From Sipunculus nudus (taxonomy: Eukaryota > Annelida > Sipuncula > Golfingiida > Sipunculidae): 64,000 bases of DNA. Made by a program: the position numbers and the translations under genes. How positions within the stretch are numbered: the stretch's first letter is position 1; each line of letters begins with the position of its first letter. The stretch spans positions 10,504,400 through 10,568,399 of the forward strand of contig CM049322.1 of assembly GCA_026874595.1 (NCBI GenBank), written 5' to 3'. Below are positions 47,376 through 60,529 of this stretch, piece by piece. The notes beneath the pieces are model-generated. The model did no database searches. It saw nothing but the letters and a program-made list of their open reading frames with translations, and was not told where the DNA came from.

Positions 47376-50330
47376 ATTATTTTGAAACCCACAACTTTTA
47401 AAGTATATTACCTATTTTCCACTCATCTTTGTTATATGAATCATGTCAACTAATTTTTTGAGAATATAAAAAAAAATAGTGACCTGGCCCTTTTTTGTCA
47501 AGGTCATGCAAATATGCAGATATACGTACACTGACTGACTGAACATGTTTTATTGAACAGCTACAGGTGGCTGTTGTCAAGGCTCTAGCCCTTTGTGCTC
47601 CTAAAGCATAATTGACATTTGATGGAGCCTATAGACGTGATGTCATGCAAGCATTGCAGGGAGCCGCGAGACCACCAGCGTTTTACCCATACTGGTGACC
47701 TGAGGAGAGCCACAGCACCCAAAGCCAAAAAGGCCAGGCAGAATACAAACTTATACCAACACCAGCAGCAGAGACCCAGCCAATCCAGAGAGCAGAACTT
47801 GATCTTGAATGATTGGAGAGCGATTAACATTTTCATCATAAGCCTGCAGCCTGGAGTACTGTTATGTTTTCCATTTTACTCAATAAAGGTGTATGTATTT
47901 GTTTTTAGCGATATGAGGCGTTTGTTTATCTGTATTTGTTGTGTTGTTTGTTGCCTCTTGCAGGTGTGCGTGATAAGTTTGTATTGTGTTATATATTGTA
48001 AGCAATTATGAGAATACAACATATGCTGGTAGGGATAGTCTGTCCTCAAAATATAGTACTGCCCTTCCAGTATCCTCCAGAGAACCCCCGTCATAGCATG
48101 TTGTTATCCCCTGCATATTTTATATATTATTTTTGTAAAAGGAATAAAAGTGTATTTTGTGTGGGTGTATAAGCAAGTGTGTGTAGCAGAGAAATCCTGA
48201 CCATGCAATTTGTTTGATGTTGTATCTGAAAAATACTAGGGTGAATATCATGTGCAAGAATAATATAATACAGTGCTTTTTTTAATTTTAATTTTTCTTG
48301 GCTAGTTTTTCGTATGGTAATGGTCTGGTATTACCATACATTTTATTAGTAGCTTCTATAGTGGTTATTGCAGTGCATTCTTCATGCAGAAATACATTAA
48401 TATTCTGAACCCCTTAGCTTTTGAAGAATTGCTTATTTCCCTTGAAGTTGGATATATAATAATTGTCCAGGTGTGTATGTAATTATGTATACATTTTTAT
48501 GCTCTGCAAGAAATGCTCAGTTTTCATATTTCTATGTGACGTTTTGAATTTATATTTGTAGCAGACATTTCTTTAGCACCTACCACAGAACACTTTGAGC
48601 ACAATATATCCATTAATTCAGATGCAGAAAAAGGAATTTGATGAACTCAAGCAACAGAGATAATAAGTGACTGTCCAGGATCATTCTCAAAGGTATAGAT
48701 GACATTTTTGTAATGTATTTACTCCTTTTAGTTCTTCCAAGATTGCTCCTTACAAATAAACTAGTAAGAGCTTCCCATTGTTAAGCTTCCAATCATACTT
48801 GTTGCTCACAATGACCTTGATAGAATATTACCTGATCTTGAGTTCAAGACTTCAGCGAGGTTTCCATGGGCCGAGTTCACCTGCTGGATACACTGATATA
48901 TAGTTTCTAGTAAATTGCACCGCAATTTTAATACACCCTTCACAGAATTTACTTTTTTTGTTGTTAGAACCCCGCTTGAAAAGGGGTGTATTATAGTGAT
49001 TGACTTGTCCATCTGTCCACCCTTTCATCTTACCTTTTCTGTCCATCCGGGATGCTTTCTTTTGAGTGCAGTATTTCAATGAGATCTTTCTAGAATTCAT
49101 GATTCAAAATGGTGCCTGTTATCCAATTACAGACCTGCTTAATACCTTTTATGGAGACTGGACCTCAGTAAGTGATTTTCATGCAAAATTTTGACAGAAC
49201 ATTGACACCCTTGAGGGTTTGTGTGCTTTAAAATTTCAGACGGCTGTTGAATCCATAAAGATATGGCTGCCAATCAAATACTTTAAATCTTTTTACAATA
49301 ATGTTTTAGATAATCCTGTGATTGTTTTATTAATTTTTTTCCCCTTTTAGATTATTTATGGTAAAAAGTTTCAGACCAATCTGACTTTCAATATGGATCC
49401 CTGTCCCTTGGGCTGCCATTTTAGGAGCTGGAGCTAATTGAGGACCTTCAACCTCTAGTTTCATAATTGACTAATTTCTTTTGTGATTTTGTCCCTGTAA
49501 TTTGCTTCAAAATAAGTTATTTACAATGAGGTCAGAATTTGTCTAAGGACACTCTAATTGGATTAGTCTTAGTAGAAACAGCAGTCCTAATAGCAAAATA
49601 AAAAAAGGATCAGAGTTTGTCTTGTGACAACCCCTCTGAGTTTGGCCTTGCAGGATCAATGATTCTGCTCCAACAGATCAGAGTAGGAATTGATACATAT
49701 AGTTTATTTATGTTAATATTTTTTTGGTGATTCTTCAGTTGATATAAGTAATTTCCACCATTGTTTTCATTCCTATCACAGAACTCCTCAGCAGACATTA
49801 TACTTTGACTGGGATGCCAAAAAGGCCTGTGATGTACACTCAACAACAAAGATGTTCGAAGTGACAACCCTGGACAATTCCTGAAGGTATAGTTGGATTT
49901 ATTTTAATACAGATGTTCTCAGAACATACCCTTGCCGAAAAAAAAAATTGTATTTGAGGCACACTCAATAATCACAGAAAAAGTAAAAAGGAAATGTAAA
50001 TGGCCTTAATGTAAAAAAAAAAAGTTTTATGCAATAGTGTGTTGGGAAAGTTTAAAAACATCACACATCCAGGCAGAAAATACCTTTATTTCACTATACA
50101 TCAGCATTCAAATGGAGTTGTATGAATGATCTCATCTCTTGGTTATCATCATGCTTATTCCTGTTCAAGATGTTTTGAAATAGTGTATTTCATAAACTAC
50201 AATATACAGTGGTATAGTGAATCAGTGAATTCAAGGGACATCATGTGCAACACTATTCAAGTTGAAAATGACAAAAATAACCAAAGATCTCTATAAAACA
50301 TTAACATTGTAAAAACTGTTGATATACATT
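46800..50330. other. no gene recognised
   Basis: AT-rich DNA with an (AT)n tract at 47338-47368. A plus-strand frame at 47619-48011 has a basic stretch (THTGDLRRATAPKAKKAR) but no family match and a hydrophobic, low-quality tail. Around 48985-49440 are phrases typical of old dispersed repeats. Confidence 0.4.
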
Positions 50331-50334
50331 ACAA

Positions 50335-52560
50335 TTTTTAATTCAGATGACTTTATGTCATCTGAGCTATAGATATGATGAATTGTATGTCTTCTGTGTG
50401 TCTGTCTGTCTGTTCATTAGACTGGCACATTTTGAAATTAGACTTACAAATCCAAAATTTGAGACACTTTATTTAATCAAGATTTAATTGTATGAAAGAA
50501 ATTAGATCAAAATATTGTAAATTCTTCAAGTTTATAGCATAAGTGTGCGATCAGCACCTTCCATTTAGCCCAACTTTGACCATGGCACATTTTATTCCTG
50601 TAAACACACTGCTGGTTTGCTTTTGACAGAAGGTACACATAAGGGTTTAATCTGTTAAAATATGAAATTTGAAAATATAAACTCAGAAACAGGGCTCTTT
50701 CTTGATTTTTTCGGGGGCTCTATTGTATTCAATTGCATTGTTAACTTAGTTCTAAGCAGCCCACTGTTGGTAACTGGAACTCATTTAATATAGCATTGCC
50801 TGCATACCTCACTTCCAGGGGATAATTATTCCGTTACACTTGATGTATATGGCCGGGATATTGCTGTAGGGGTGGGATGAGATATGATTTGAGATTAACT
50901 GCAACAGTAGGGGTGCTTCTGAGTGATGCATTTCATATCAGGTATAGTGTTCAGCTCTGTCCATCCATAAACAATTTTATTCGACATAAAATATCTAAAT
51001 AAGGCCAACAAAATAAAAAGGTATGGTTCTCAGGCTCTTTTTTTAGAAATCACTGCAGGTGGGCGTTCTTTTCTTTTACCATTTATTGTATGTTTCAATG
51101 AAAATGTCATATGACCATGGAAAAGTATGAAAATAACAGGGTGTCTTTGCTAAACAGGTAAAAGCACTACATAACAGAAGAAATTGTATCAAAATTGTAT
51201 TATTTTAATTTCTTGAAAGATGAAAATCAAAATGAAAATGTTTGATGCCGGGTATTAAATTGACGCGGGCGGTGCTTGAGAACCTTACCTTTTACTTTTT
51301 TATGCCTAAGATATCTCAATTTTTACTCAGATCTACTCCTAATTGTTGTAGCAGGTGCATCGTATGGGTTTCTAGAGCTGATAAGGTTTTGGTCATACTT
51401 GAATGATTTTTTGATTTTTAAAATCTTTTTATACAAAATTTTTACATTTCATATGTGACACTAAAAAGTTTTCCTGGGATTATTGGAATAGCACGAAAAC
51501 TGACAAGGACTTTGATGGATTTTCAAGAAACTAACCATAACTATTTACCAATAGATTATCTCACCCAAGTTTGATTAAAGTCAAATCCCCGGCCACATAT
51601 TTAATGAGGTTAGAGGTCACAGAGCTATTTTGAAGGGTTGCCGTGATAACTTAGTAGGAATATGATGGATTTTTGTCAATCTCAGCAGAAATATTAATAA
51701 ATTTAATATCTCGCCTAATTTTTGTTCCCAGCCAAATCGACGCATATTTAATTAGGACACCAAACTTTGGTGGCACCATTGTGACTTACCAAAATTCTTA
51801 TGGATTTTCATGAAACACTATAAACATAAACACTAATAGAGTTTCCCACTTGAATTTCATTCTCATAAAAATTCAAGCAGATTTCATGAGGTCAGAGGTC
51901 AGCAGATTAGGTTCTCTGATTAAGCCTGCACAAAGTGTTTTTGAACAATTTTGTGACTGTGAGTGTGTGTTTTCTAGTTGTTATTGTTTGAACTGTATTT
52001 CCAAAACTAAAGTTATTTCATCGCAAATGTAATCCACAAGATGCCATGTTGTGCTATTGTGGCACAATAAAGAAACTAATTTCCACTTAAATAATTTAAC
52101 CAAGTTAACATTCAAAATAAAATTAAATCCACCTGTGTGCATAATGTGATGTTATATTACCAAAATTATGGATAAATGATGATGATATTGAGAAATTTGA
52201 ATTGACTTATAGATCCAGATATGTGTTATATTGCAAATGTACGAAAATCAAAATTATGAAACATAAAGAAAATTGATAAAGTAATAAGTGAGGATCTAAT
52301 GCACATTCATTATTTTCCTGCCTCAGACAAATTTGAAATAAAGTGATCAGCCTTGTTTGTCTCCCCTGTCAGTCTACCCATTTTTATATTCAGTAGTCAT
52401 GGATCAACTGTTTTTCCTGTAATAACTGTTGAATTAAATTTTATATTCCATACGTATATTCAGAGATGTTGTAACTCCCACCATTTAACGCCATTGACAA
52501 CCCTTACCTTGCATTGACAGCCCCTACCTGGGCTGTTAGTTATTTGAAAAAAAATATATA
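50335..52560. repeat. hairpin-ended dispersed repeat, 5' and middle part
   Basis: Starts TTCAGATGAC..GTCATCTGAGCTAT, then TGTGTGTCTGTCTGTCTGTT, and continues with phrases shared with 22.6-22.9 kb. GAGGATCTAATGCAC near 52290 matches 32.77 kb. No 3' palindrome in this copy. Confidence 0.55.
51480..51905. repeat. degenerate ~140-bp tandem repeat, three units
   Basis: GATGGATTTTC or TATGGATTTTC begins units at 51513, 51664 and 51799, each followed by a CATATTTAAT.AGG or ATTTCATGAGG phrase with GAGGTCA. Confidence 0.55.
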
Positions 52561-52569
52561 AAACTGACT

Positions 52570-54155
52570 GTTCCTGGACTTTTAGTTGATTTTCAGGGAT
52601 AAACTAACCCACAAAATTTAAATTCCCTCTAGGAAATGTCATTCTACTGCTAACACAAACCAAATGTTTATTTGAAAAATTGTAACTGTAAAGCAAAGCA
52701 ATCTGAAACTAGAATTTTGGAATGACAATGTATCATTTAAAAAAAGATTCACTTTGTTATCTAGCATAAATCATGTTTATAAGTTTATCATACAATAACA
52801 ACGAATGACATCTATGGTTCAGTGTAATTGCACTGTGTTCTGCCTTTCAAGTTTGTTAGCTGGTCAGATTCATGTCCTTGCATAAAATGTTTTACTAGTA
52901 CTAAATATTAGTTCTATATTACTGCTAAGAAACAGGTGACCTTTCATTGATGGTTGGTGCTATATGCATACATTTTGTGTATCCATGCTCTGCATCATCA
53001 GTCAGTATGTATTTTAAAAAATCATAGGGATTTAAGATTTAATCTACTTTCATAACACAACAATATTTGAAAGGAAAATGAAAATGTAGTATGAAATTAT
53101 TGAATGCTGGCTCATGAGATGAGAAGGTCTTCCTGTTGGATAATCAACTGCAGTTGCTATATAAGCCATTAAAATTCCGAATTCTCCCTTGCATACAATC
53201 ATCAGAAAATCCAATTACCTTTTTTTGAAATTCCATGACATTTCCCTGCCCTTGAAAACATAATATTTTCCCTTTCCATTCCCTGACCACTGGCAACCTT
53301 TTATGCAGCTAGAGCCCCCACAGTTTCCACAAGCCAGGGTGCATGATATATGTGATTCTTTTTGCATGTGCTTTTGAAGAATCAAATACCTCACCACTAA
53401 ACATAAACCAGACCGATCATTAGCTGTTTTAGTATACTTTCTAACAACATCTACTAACCGAGAGTTTTGGTCAATCCCTCCGTATCATGGTTGAATATCT
53501 AATTACTACAATATCAGTTCAACAGAATAGATCAGCCCCCCCCCCCTAAAAAAAAAAATTGATACCTTCTAGGGTACAATGTTTTTGTTAAGCAGTATGA
53601 CAGGGGAACCATACATTCATGTCTGGATAAAATATTTTTGCAGTTTCAGGACCTAAGGAAGAATATCTTACTCAGCAGTATTATATCAGAGATCGTGTAC
53701 ATGGTCACCTTTATTGCATAAAATTCTCTAATATGCAAAATAGTGGTTGCCATCATTTTCCTAGCCGTGACAACCAGCCTCAGAAGGCAATCGGATAATT
53801 GGGCTGGTAAGCCTACTCGAGTTGTGATACAAGTAATATCAAGGAATGCATCGCAGTGGTCTTGCATCAGGTTGCATTCATATTGTGGTAAACGTTCTGC
53901 CCATAATCTCAATATCATGCTAAGAATGATGAATTAAAACAATAGTATACATGTGAGCTCACAACCCAAACTGAAACACTGTCTCCATGGACACGGGTCA
54001 TTTCCTGTATTGTATGCAAGCTGCCGGCCTATTGTAACCCGTACGAGCCATGCTTGTATTCATGCCGTCATAAATTCAACAAACATGCCGAGGGTTTTAC
54101 CAATGTGCCGGGTTAAAACTGAACATTTTCGCACATGTTTGGTACTTCTCCTCCC
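52570..54155. other. no gene recognised
   Basis: Non-coding. Short open frames at 53743-53937 and 53953-54240 have no recognisable motifs. Confidence 0.4.
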
Positions 54156-54159
54156 CCAA

Positions 54160-54498
54160 CACACCCGTTCAATACACAGGACTAATAAACAAGATGAATA
54201 TTCTTATAATTTCTGTATTAATTTTTTTGTTGAGACTTGAAAAAATTTGCAGGATTTGAATCCTAATATTCAAATGTGATAAAATATTAGATACTTATGT
54301 AAGTGCTCACCGACATATTTTAAGATTTAGTGAGAGATAATTCTTTATTTACATTTCATTCATTTCTCTTAAGGTTGACTGGCCCTTGATATGAATAAAC
54401 TATTATTTACTTAGTTAATCAGAAATATGGGATTAATTTTTTTCGCTTATATGGCCTTATATTTAAATATTGAAAACTTGATTACATACACACATTTT
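54160..54498. repeat. segment duplicated at 57190-57560
   Basis: Shared phrases in the same order: GTTCAATAMACA, AGGATTTGAATCCTAA.ATTC, AAATGTGATAAAATATT, and TGATATGAATAA. Part of a larger dispersed repeat. Confidence 0.7.
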
Positions 54499-55050
54499 TA
54501 GCTCAGCTGACTGTTAGTCATCTGAGCTAAAGTCATGGTCCCTTGTCCATCTGTCTGGCCATCTGGCCATTAACACGGCATAATTTAAAACTCTTGGACC
54601 TATGAATCCAAAATTTGGCATACAGTTAGATGTCTAAAAAATCTCCTACCATATCCAATATCGAGTCACTATGACATTCATTCCTTTGAGATATTAAGGA
54701 AAAACCTCATTTTTCCATTAAAAACCCATTGTTGCACTTAATTCAAGGCTGCCTGATAAAAAAAAAACACTGATCTGTTTTCGATCATATTTCATATGTA
54801 CATGTTCCTCTATATATTTCCTCTAATCATACCAGATATTATGTCAGTATTGCTTTATTTTTTTTTAAGTCATGGGCCCACACATAATGCACTTTGTAAA
54901 AAAATCAGGAAATATATTTACTCACTAACCATGAAAATTGCTGAAGCTAGAGACTTTTTTTTTCAAGGAAATGACTTTATTAAAACTGAATTATGCAATA
55001 TTTTTAATTTATTTGCATAAATATAAAAATCAACCTTGGCCATGAAATGT
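54495..55050. repeat. hairpin-ended repeat, 5' copy interrupted by a second copy
   Basis: Starts TTTTTAGCTCAGCTGACTGTTAGTCATCTGAGC and follows the 22.14-kb copy for about 550 bp to CTTGGCCATGAAATG. There another complete 5' end begins. Confidence 0.75.
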
Positions 55051-55400
55051 TTTTTTAGCTCATCTGACTGTTAGTCATCTGAGCTATAGTCGTGGTCCAC
55101 TGTCTGACCGTCCGTCTGTCCGTCCATAGATGTGGCACGTTTTGAAACCGTAAGACGTAGGAATCCAAAATTCTGCATAATACTAGATGTCCTCAAGATC
55201 TACTACCAAGCTGAAAAACTGGGTCTTTGCAACTTTGTTCCTTTGAGAAATTAAGAAAAAACCTCAATTTTTTATTAAAGACCTATTTTCAGGACTGCCT
55301 AATATCAAAACCACTTATCTGGTTTTCCTCATATTTACCATAAATATTCCACTATATAGTTCCTATGTACATGCCAGAAATTAGATCTTTATTATATAAC

Positions 55401-56557
55401 TGTATCCGCCGAAACAAAGTTTTGTGGATACTATGTTTTTGACCGGGTTCTGCCGCCGCCACGTTCGTTTCCGGAGAACTACTGTGAGACTATTGGACAG
55501 ATTTTTCCAAAACTTGCACCAATTATCAAGTCACAAGTGAACTGGTGCCTAACCAATTGGCCTTGACCTCTGACCTTTCCTCTCTGCCCAGCTTCCGTTT
55601 GTGCACGCGTCTGTTTCCACACATAAACCCACATATCTCGGGAACCGTTTGACCGATCAGGAAAAAAAAATTGTACAAATGTAGGGCTTGGATAGCTTTA
55701 TAACATACACAAAAAATGGTGCCGCCACCTGCAACCATGTTTGCACAGAGTCCATCTGTTCATATGCCTTGGGTTAAAATCACTCATATCTCTGCAGTGG
55801 TTTGACTAATTCACCTTGATTCGGCATGCGTATACATCCTAGATAGCTTTCTTGATTTTATGACAGGTGGCACCACCTACATTCACGTTCACGCTGCAGA
55901 CATCCAAGCTCATATCTCAAGAACCATTTGACCAATCAGGAAAAAAAAATTACTCAAATGTAGCCCTTGGATAGCTTTATAACTTACACAAAAATTGTGG
56001 TGCCACCTGCAGCCATATTTGCACAGCGTCCATCTGTTTGTCTGCCTTGGGTTAAAATCACTCATATCTCTGCGCTGGTTTGACCAAATTACCTTAAATC
56101 CGGCATGCGTATACATCCCGCATAGCTTTCTTGATTTTATGACAGGTGGCGCCACCTATATTCACGTTCACGTTGTAGACATCCATCCTTATATCTCCAG
56201 ATCTGTCAACCAATTAGGAAAAAAATTTACAAAAATGTAGCCCTTGGATAGCTTTATAACGTACACAAAAATGGTGGTGCCACCTGCAGCCATTTTTGCA
56301 CAGCATCTATCTGTTTGTCTGCCTTAGGTTAAAATCACTCATATCCCTGCAGTGGTTTGACCAAATTACCTGTAATTCGGCATGCATATACATCCTGGAT
56401 AGTTTCTCGTTCAAATAACAGGTGGCACCACCTACAACCATGTTTACGTGGCAGACATCCATTCTAATATGTAATACATGTAACTCTATTTCCCCTTAAA
56501 TTTGCCACTCAATCCATGCGTCACTTAACCCGTCCTACTCTGATTTTGGCGGATACA
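55401..56557. mobile_element. inverted-terminus element TGTATCCGCC...GGCGGATACA
   Basis: Left TGTATCCGCCGAAA and inverse right TGTATCCGCCAAAA match at 13 of 14. The interior is mostly a tandem array. No target duplication is clear and no transposase is present. It sits inside the nested copy of the hairpin-ended repeat. Confidence 0.55.
55640..56460. repeat. 278-bp tandem array made of two ~139-bp halves
   Basis: GGTTAAAATCACTCATATC recurs at 55771, 56049 and 56327 (steps 278 and 278). Within a unit two related halves begin GGTGSCRCCACCT and contain ACCATTTGACC or GGTTTGAC, then ATAGCTTT. The frames overlying it repeat with the array and are not genes. Confidence 0.85.
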
Positions 56558-57133
56558 CATAATTGCTTGTCGACTACCCGTATTCTAGTTTTTAATAAAT
56601 AGTTAAACTCTTATATCATTTGTGCTAGTGCTACTCTTGGACATAGGTAACCTGTAATTATTGAATAACTGCAAACTCGGACGTTGTTAAAAGCATGATA
56701 GTTACATGTTGTTAAAAGCATGATAGTTAACATGACTTATAGTGGACATTTTTTTTTCCATACTTCTGCTGCAATGTAGATAAAATTATTAGGCCAAGTC
56801 AAAACCTTTGTGACAATAGCACTCTTTTTCCAAATGTAAATAATATAAATGACACCAGCCATCTTCCCTCTCCAAGGATTTTATCAAGATCTTTACATAT
56901 CTTCAGTTAAATGCCATCATCCTTATAAATCAGCATATATCACAACACAAAACTAATATTTGTCTTATCCTTCTTCCAAATCATATCTTATGATCATAAA
57001 TAAAAGCTAAGTGCCATGACCCATGGGTCATTTGTTTACATCAAGCCAGTGGTATGCAGTGTTATGTAACTGCTTCACTCCTGGCCAGCTCATCTGTCTT
57101 GATCAGGCTGTCTGGAGTAACTACCACAAAGAG

Positions 57134-57138
<5 letters not shown>

Positions 57139-57189
<51 letters not shown>
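57139..57189. repeat. (CT)n microsatellite inside the dispersed repeat
   Basis: About 50 bp of CT repeats following TTTACATCAAGCCAGT..GAGCC, the same context as the tract at 23.70 kb. Confidence 0.9.
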
Positions 57190-57190
<1 letters not shown>

Positions 57191-57560
57191 CCCTATCCTG
57201 TTGACATGCCTGTTCAATAAACAAGACAAATCTTAAAATTTCACATTTTTTGAGCAACCGGCAGGATTATAAAGAAGATGACTCATAATTTCAATGCTAA
57301 ATTCAATTTTTTGTTTAAACTTGACCAATTTTGAATTAAAAAAAAATTCAGGATTTGAATCCTAACATTCAAATGTGATAAAATATTTGGATCTAGTGTA
57401 AGTGATCATTGACATTTAAGATTAAATAAGATATAAATACTTTGTAGCACTTCATTCATAGCTCTAATATATTAAGTTGGCAGGGCTTTGATATGAATAA
57501 CACTGTAAATCAGAAATATTGGGCAAATATTTGTAGTATTAATTTTTAGCTCATATTGCC
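57190..57560. repeat. duplicate of 54160-54498
   Basis: Same phrase order as the earlier copy, from GTTCAATAAACAAGA to GATATGAATAAC. Confidence 0.7.
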
Positions 57561-57607
57561 ATTTATTTAACTATTGAAACCTTAATAAGATAAATAAAAT
57601 TTAATAA

Positions 57608-58320
57608 AATTCACACATCTTTCGTTTATGAAATGTATCCTTTCATTTAACATTTAGGCCCATGTTTGCCTTATTGCATCATTAAACAGTTTTGTTTATA
57701 ACACAGTGCAAATGCAATTTATATATACCTAATTGGCTTGTTTTTTTACACATACTTATTAAATTTTGTTTATGCTCATTTAAAATTTTACAGCAATTTA
57801 TCTCAGTTGATATATTAATGTTTATTATTAAACTTTGGCTCAAGTCAGTTATTCTGTAATTTAAAAAAAAAAGTTTCATTTTAGCAGGGCCATTTACTCA
57901 TAGCTTATCAACTGCTAATATATATATATATCAAAAACCAAAATTTATTTTGCATTTGGTAATATTTTCCAAAATTCAGCTGAGTGATGTGACCCATGGG
58001 TCCCTTAATTGTTTGTCTATGAACTGTATCCTTTCATATAACACTTAGGCCTATTTATTCCTTGTTGCATCATTTAATGGTTTCAAGCCTCAAGTGTCAT
58101 TTATTAAACAGGCATATGCAATTTATACCAAATTTTTACAGCATTTTATCTCAGTTGATAAATTAATGTTTATTATTATGCTTTGCTCATGTCCATATTC
58201 TATAATTTATAAGGTTTCATCTTAGCAGGGCCTTTTCCTCTTAGCTTTACAAATGGTAATATATATGAAAAAACCCAAAGAAATAATTTTCCAAAACTCA
58301 GCCGAGAGATGTTTATCTTG
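57608..58320. repeat. ~391-bp tandem duplication of the repeat's 3' end
   Basis: GTATCCTTTCAT begins both units (57635 and 58026). They share ATCTCAGTTGATAWATTAATG, GTTTCATYTTAGCAGGGCC and TTTTCCAAAAYTCAGC. Only the first ends with the palindrome GACCCATGGGTC (57991-58002). Confidence 0.8.
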
Positions 58321-58559
58321 ACTGTTTCTTCCTCCACTGAGGACAGGTGTTGCCGCCTGTATTTTTTTTTTTTTGTTTTTAATGCATTTCTTTTATTTTG
58401 AAAATAAAAAAATGTATTGACACGATCAGGTCAATAATTACAGTAACTTTGGTTTCATCTGGCTGCCCTACAGTAATCACCATGTTTGTCCTTCCACAAA
58501 TTTGTTTCTGGATGGTAACTCCAGTCTGGGTTTACATGGATTTTATACTTTACTTACTT

Positions 58560-59345
58560 ATGTAAGAACTTTATTGAATCTGAGGTCATTAGGAATAATA
58601 ACCCCCCCCCCCCGAATAATAAAAAAATGTGATACAAAAGCTGCAGTATCTGAACACTAATGCATTGATCACCATGATTCTGTGCATGTATCTTCATCAT
58701 GGAGTGTTTCAACTGTTTATTTAAAGATGCAGTCATCTGTCAACAGGGCACAAATCGTAACTACTTGAACTAGAATCTTTTGCTTGACATTCTGGGAAGT
58801 CCATGAAAAGTCTCCCTTGAAACCTGAAACTAGGCCACTGTTGTTCATATCCTATGAGCCATGCCCAGGTCAGAAGTACCCCCAGAATATTAAAAATTTG
58901 ATACAAAAGGACCAGTATCTGAACAACTAATGCATTGATCACCATGATTCTTTGCATGCATATTGAACATGGAGTGTTTCATCATTTCCTGCAGACTGGT
59001 GGCGCCACTTGTATTATTTTTCTAATTTTAACACATTTTTTCTCTATTTTGACATCTTTAAATATGTGGTCATCCGTTAACAGGGCACAAATCGTAACCG
59101 TTGGTCCTAGAATCTTCTTACTTGACATCCAGGGAGGTTGATGAAAAACTTTCCTTGCAAACTAGAAATTAGGTCTTAGTTACATATATTCTCCTTGCTA
59201 TGGGGCTTATAAGCTCACCCCAGAATAATTTGACACCAAAGCATGGCACAATTCATAACCATTGGACATAGAATCTTCTTGCTTGACATTCTGAGGGTTT
59301 CTCAAAAGTTCTCCTGAGAAAGCTGTGGCTCAGCTATGCACAGAG
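58560..59345. repeat. ~270-330-bp direct repeats
   Basis: ATGCATTGATCACCATGATT occurs at 58661 and 58930. CAACAGGGCACAAATCGTAA or a variant occurs at 58741 and 59075, with a third diverged form near 59245. TTGACATTCTGRG follows each. Confidence 0.7.
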
Positions 59346-59349
59346 TTCA

Positions 59350-60300
59350 ACGCACTATGTTTTTGTTGACACCTTTGATCGCGCCCAGTCCACTGTTTTT
59401 AGGCAAATGGTTTCAGGGCAGGGGGAACATGTAATACAAATATTTTAAAGGGAGGAAGCTATTTTTCATGTAAATTCAAAGCATAGGTGATTGGGCACCC
59501 TTAACACCGAACGAAACCATTTTAATAGTCATAATTCACAACCATGAGGCAGACACACATTAATACATAAATACACATAAATCTCACAGAAAAATAGTTA
59601 TAACTACATTGAAGCACTATCACAGATATTATATTCAAGCACTTGCAAGGATCTAGAACTTACAGAATTGTTATAAATTTACTTTAAAATATTTTAATAC
59701 ATAAGAGCATCACTTTTCACTAAAGACTTAAAGAATCATGATAGCACACCCTTTAATAAATAAGTATGTATCTTGTGCATATAATTATTCAGCTGATAAA
59801 CATTGGCTCTTAAAAAATCAATACTATATGAAATTGATAAGCTAAGTACATTTGCAAAGTGTAAACCTAAAATTATTATACAGTAAAACATTATGTACTA
59901 TATTCTAGCACTTTTGAAATCAGGGATATAGGATGAAAACTTCTAAAATTGCGATAAATATAGTTTAAAAGAAATAAAGAACAACATTGTTGTTTGAATT
60001 AACACAGCACGTTGCATTGACTGTTATTATAAATTCATTTATACAGTGTCGGCTTACACACATAATCAGTTAATATCATTGAGACAACTCATAATTAGAA
60101 TATATTTGTTGCATCATTGCAAAGTACTAACTTAAACATTAACTACCTCGCTTTCATTCTCATAATTCAGACACAAACATACAAAAATACAACTACAAAA
60201 CACTTTAGTTTTACTATTAATACTTCATCTGATGCCATATCAACATAAACTCCCTATAATCTATTATGGTCCTGCCTGTATCATAATCTCCTCCTTCTTA
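59350..60300. other. no gene recognised
   Basis: AT-rich sequence without coding frames. Confidence 0.4.
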
Positions 60301-60309
60301 CCTAAGAAA

Positions 60310-60519
60310 CAGGGGCGGATCCAGGATTTAGGAAAAGGAGGGGTCCAACACAAGAGGACAAATGACAAAAGCTAAAAAAAAGGTCCCCAGGTTCGGAAAA
60401 GTGGGGTCCAGGCCGCAAAAATAGGTCGGAAACCCTTAAAAAAAGGTTGCGACGGCTGAAAAAGGGAGGGGAGGGGAAGTCTGGGCCCCCCCTGGACCCT
60501 CCCCATTGATCCGCTTCTG
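60310..60519. mobile_element. 210-bp MITE-like element
   Basis: Left CAGGGGCGGATCCAGG and inverse right CAGAAGCGGATCAATGGGG share the CAG..GCGGATC terminus known from hAT-type MITEs. The interior is GC-rich with AAAAAGGT-like internal repeats. The expected 8-bp target duplication is not clear (CTAAGAAA versus GGAAATAA). The minus-strand open frame across it is not a gene. Confidence 0.5.
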
Positions 60520-60529
60520 GGAAATAAAG

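Larger units (their letters stand above)
55051..57036. repeat. hairpin-ended repeat, nested copy with both ends
   Basis: The 5' hairpin is TAGCTCATCTGAC/GTCATCTGAGCTA with a TGTTA loop (a perfect 11-base core stem). The 3' end is CTAAGTGCCATGACCCATGGGTC (57006-57029). It carries a third-party insertion at 55401-56557. Confidence 0.7.

Noticed and set aside
47619-48011. 130-codon plus-strand frame with a Cys pair and basic stretch
   Set aside because: The second half is a hydrophobic, Cys/Ile/Tyr-rich run over AT-rich DNA and no family is recognised. Likely chance.
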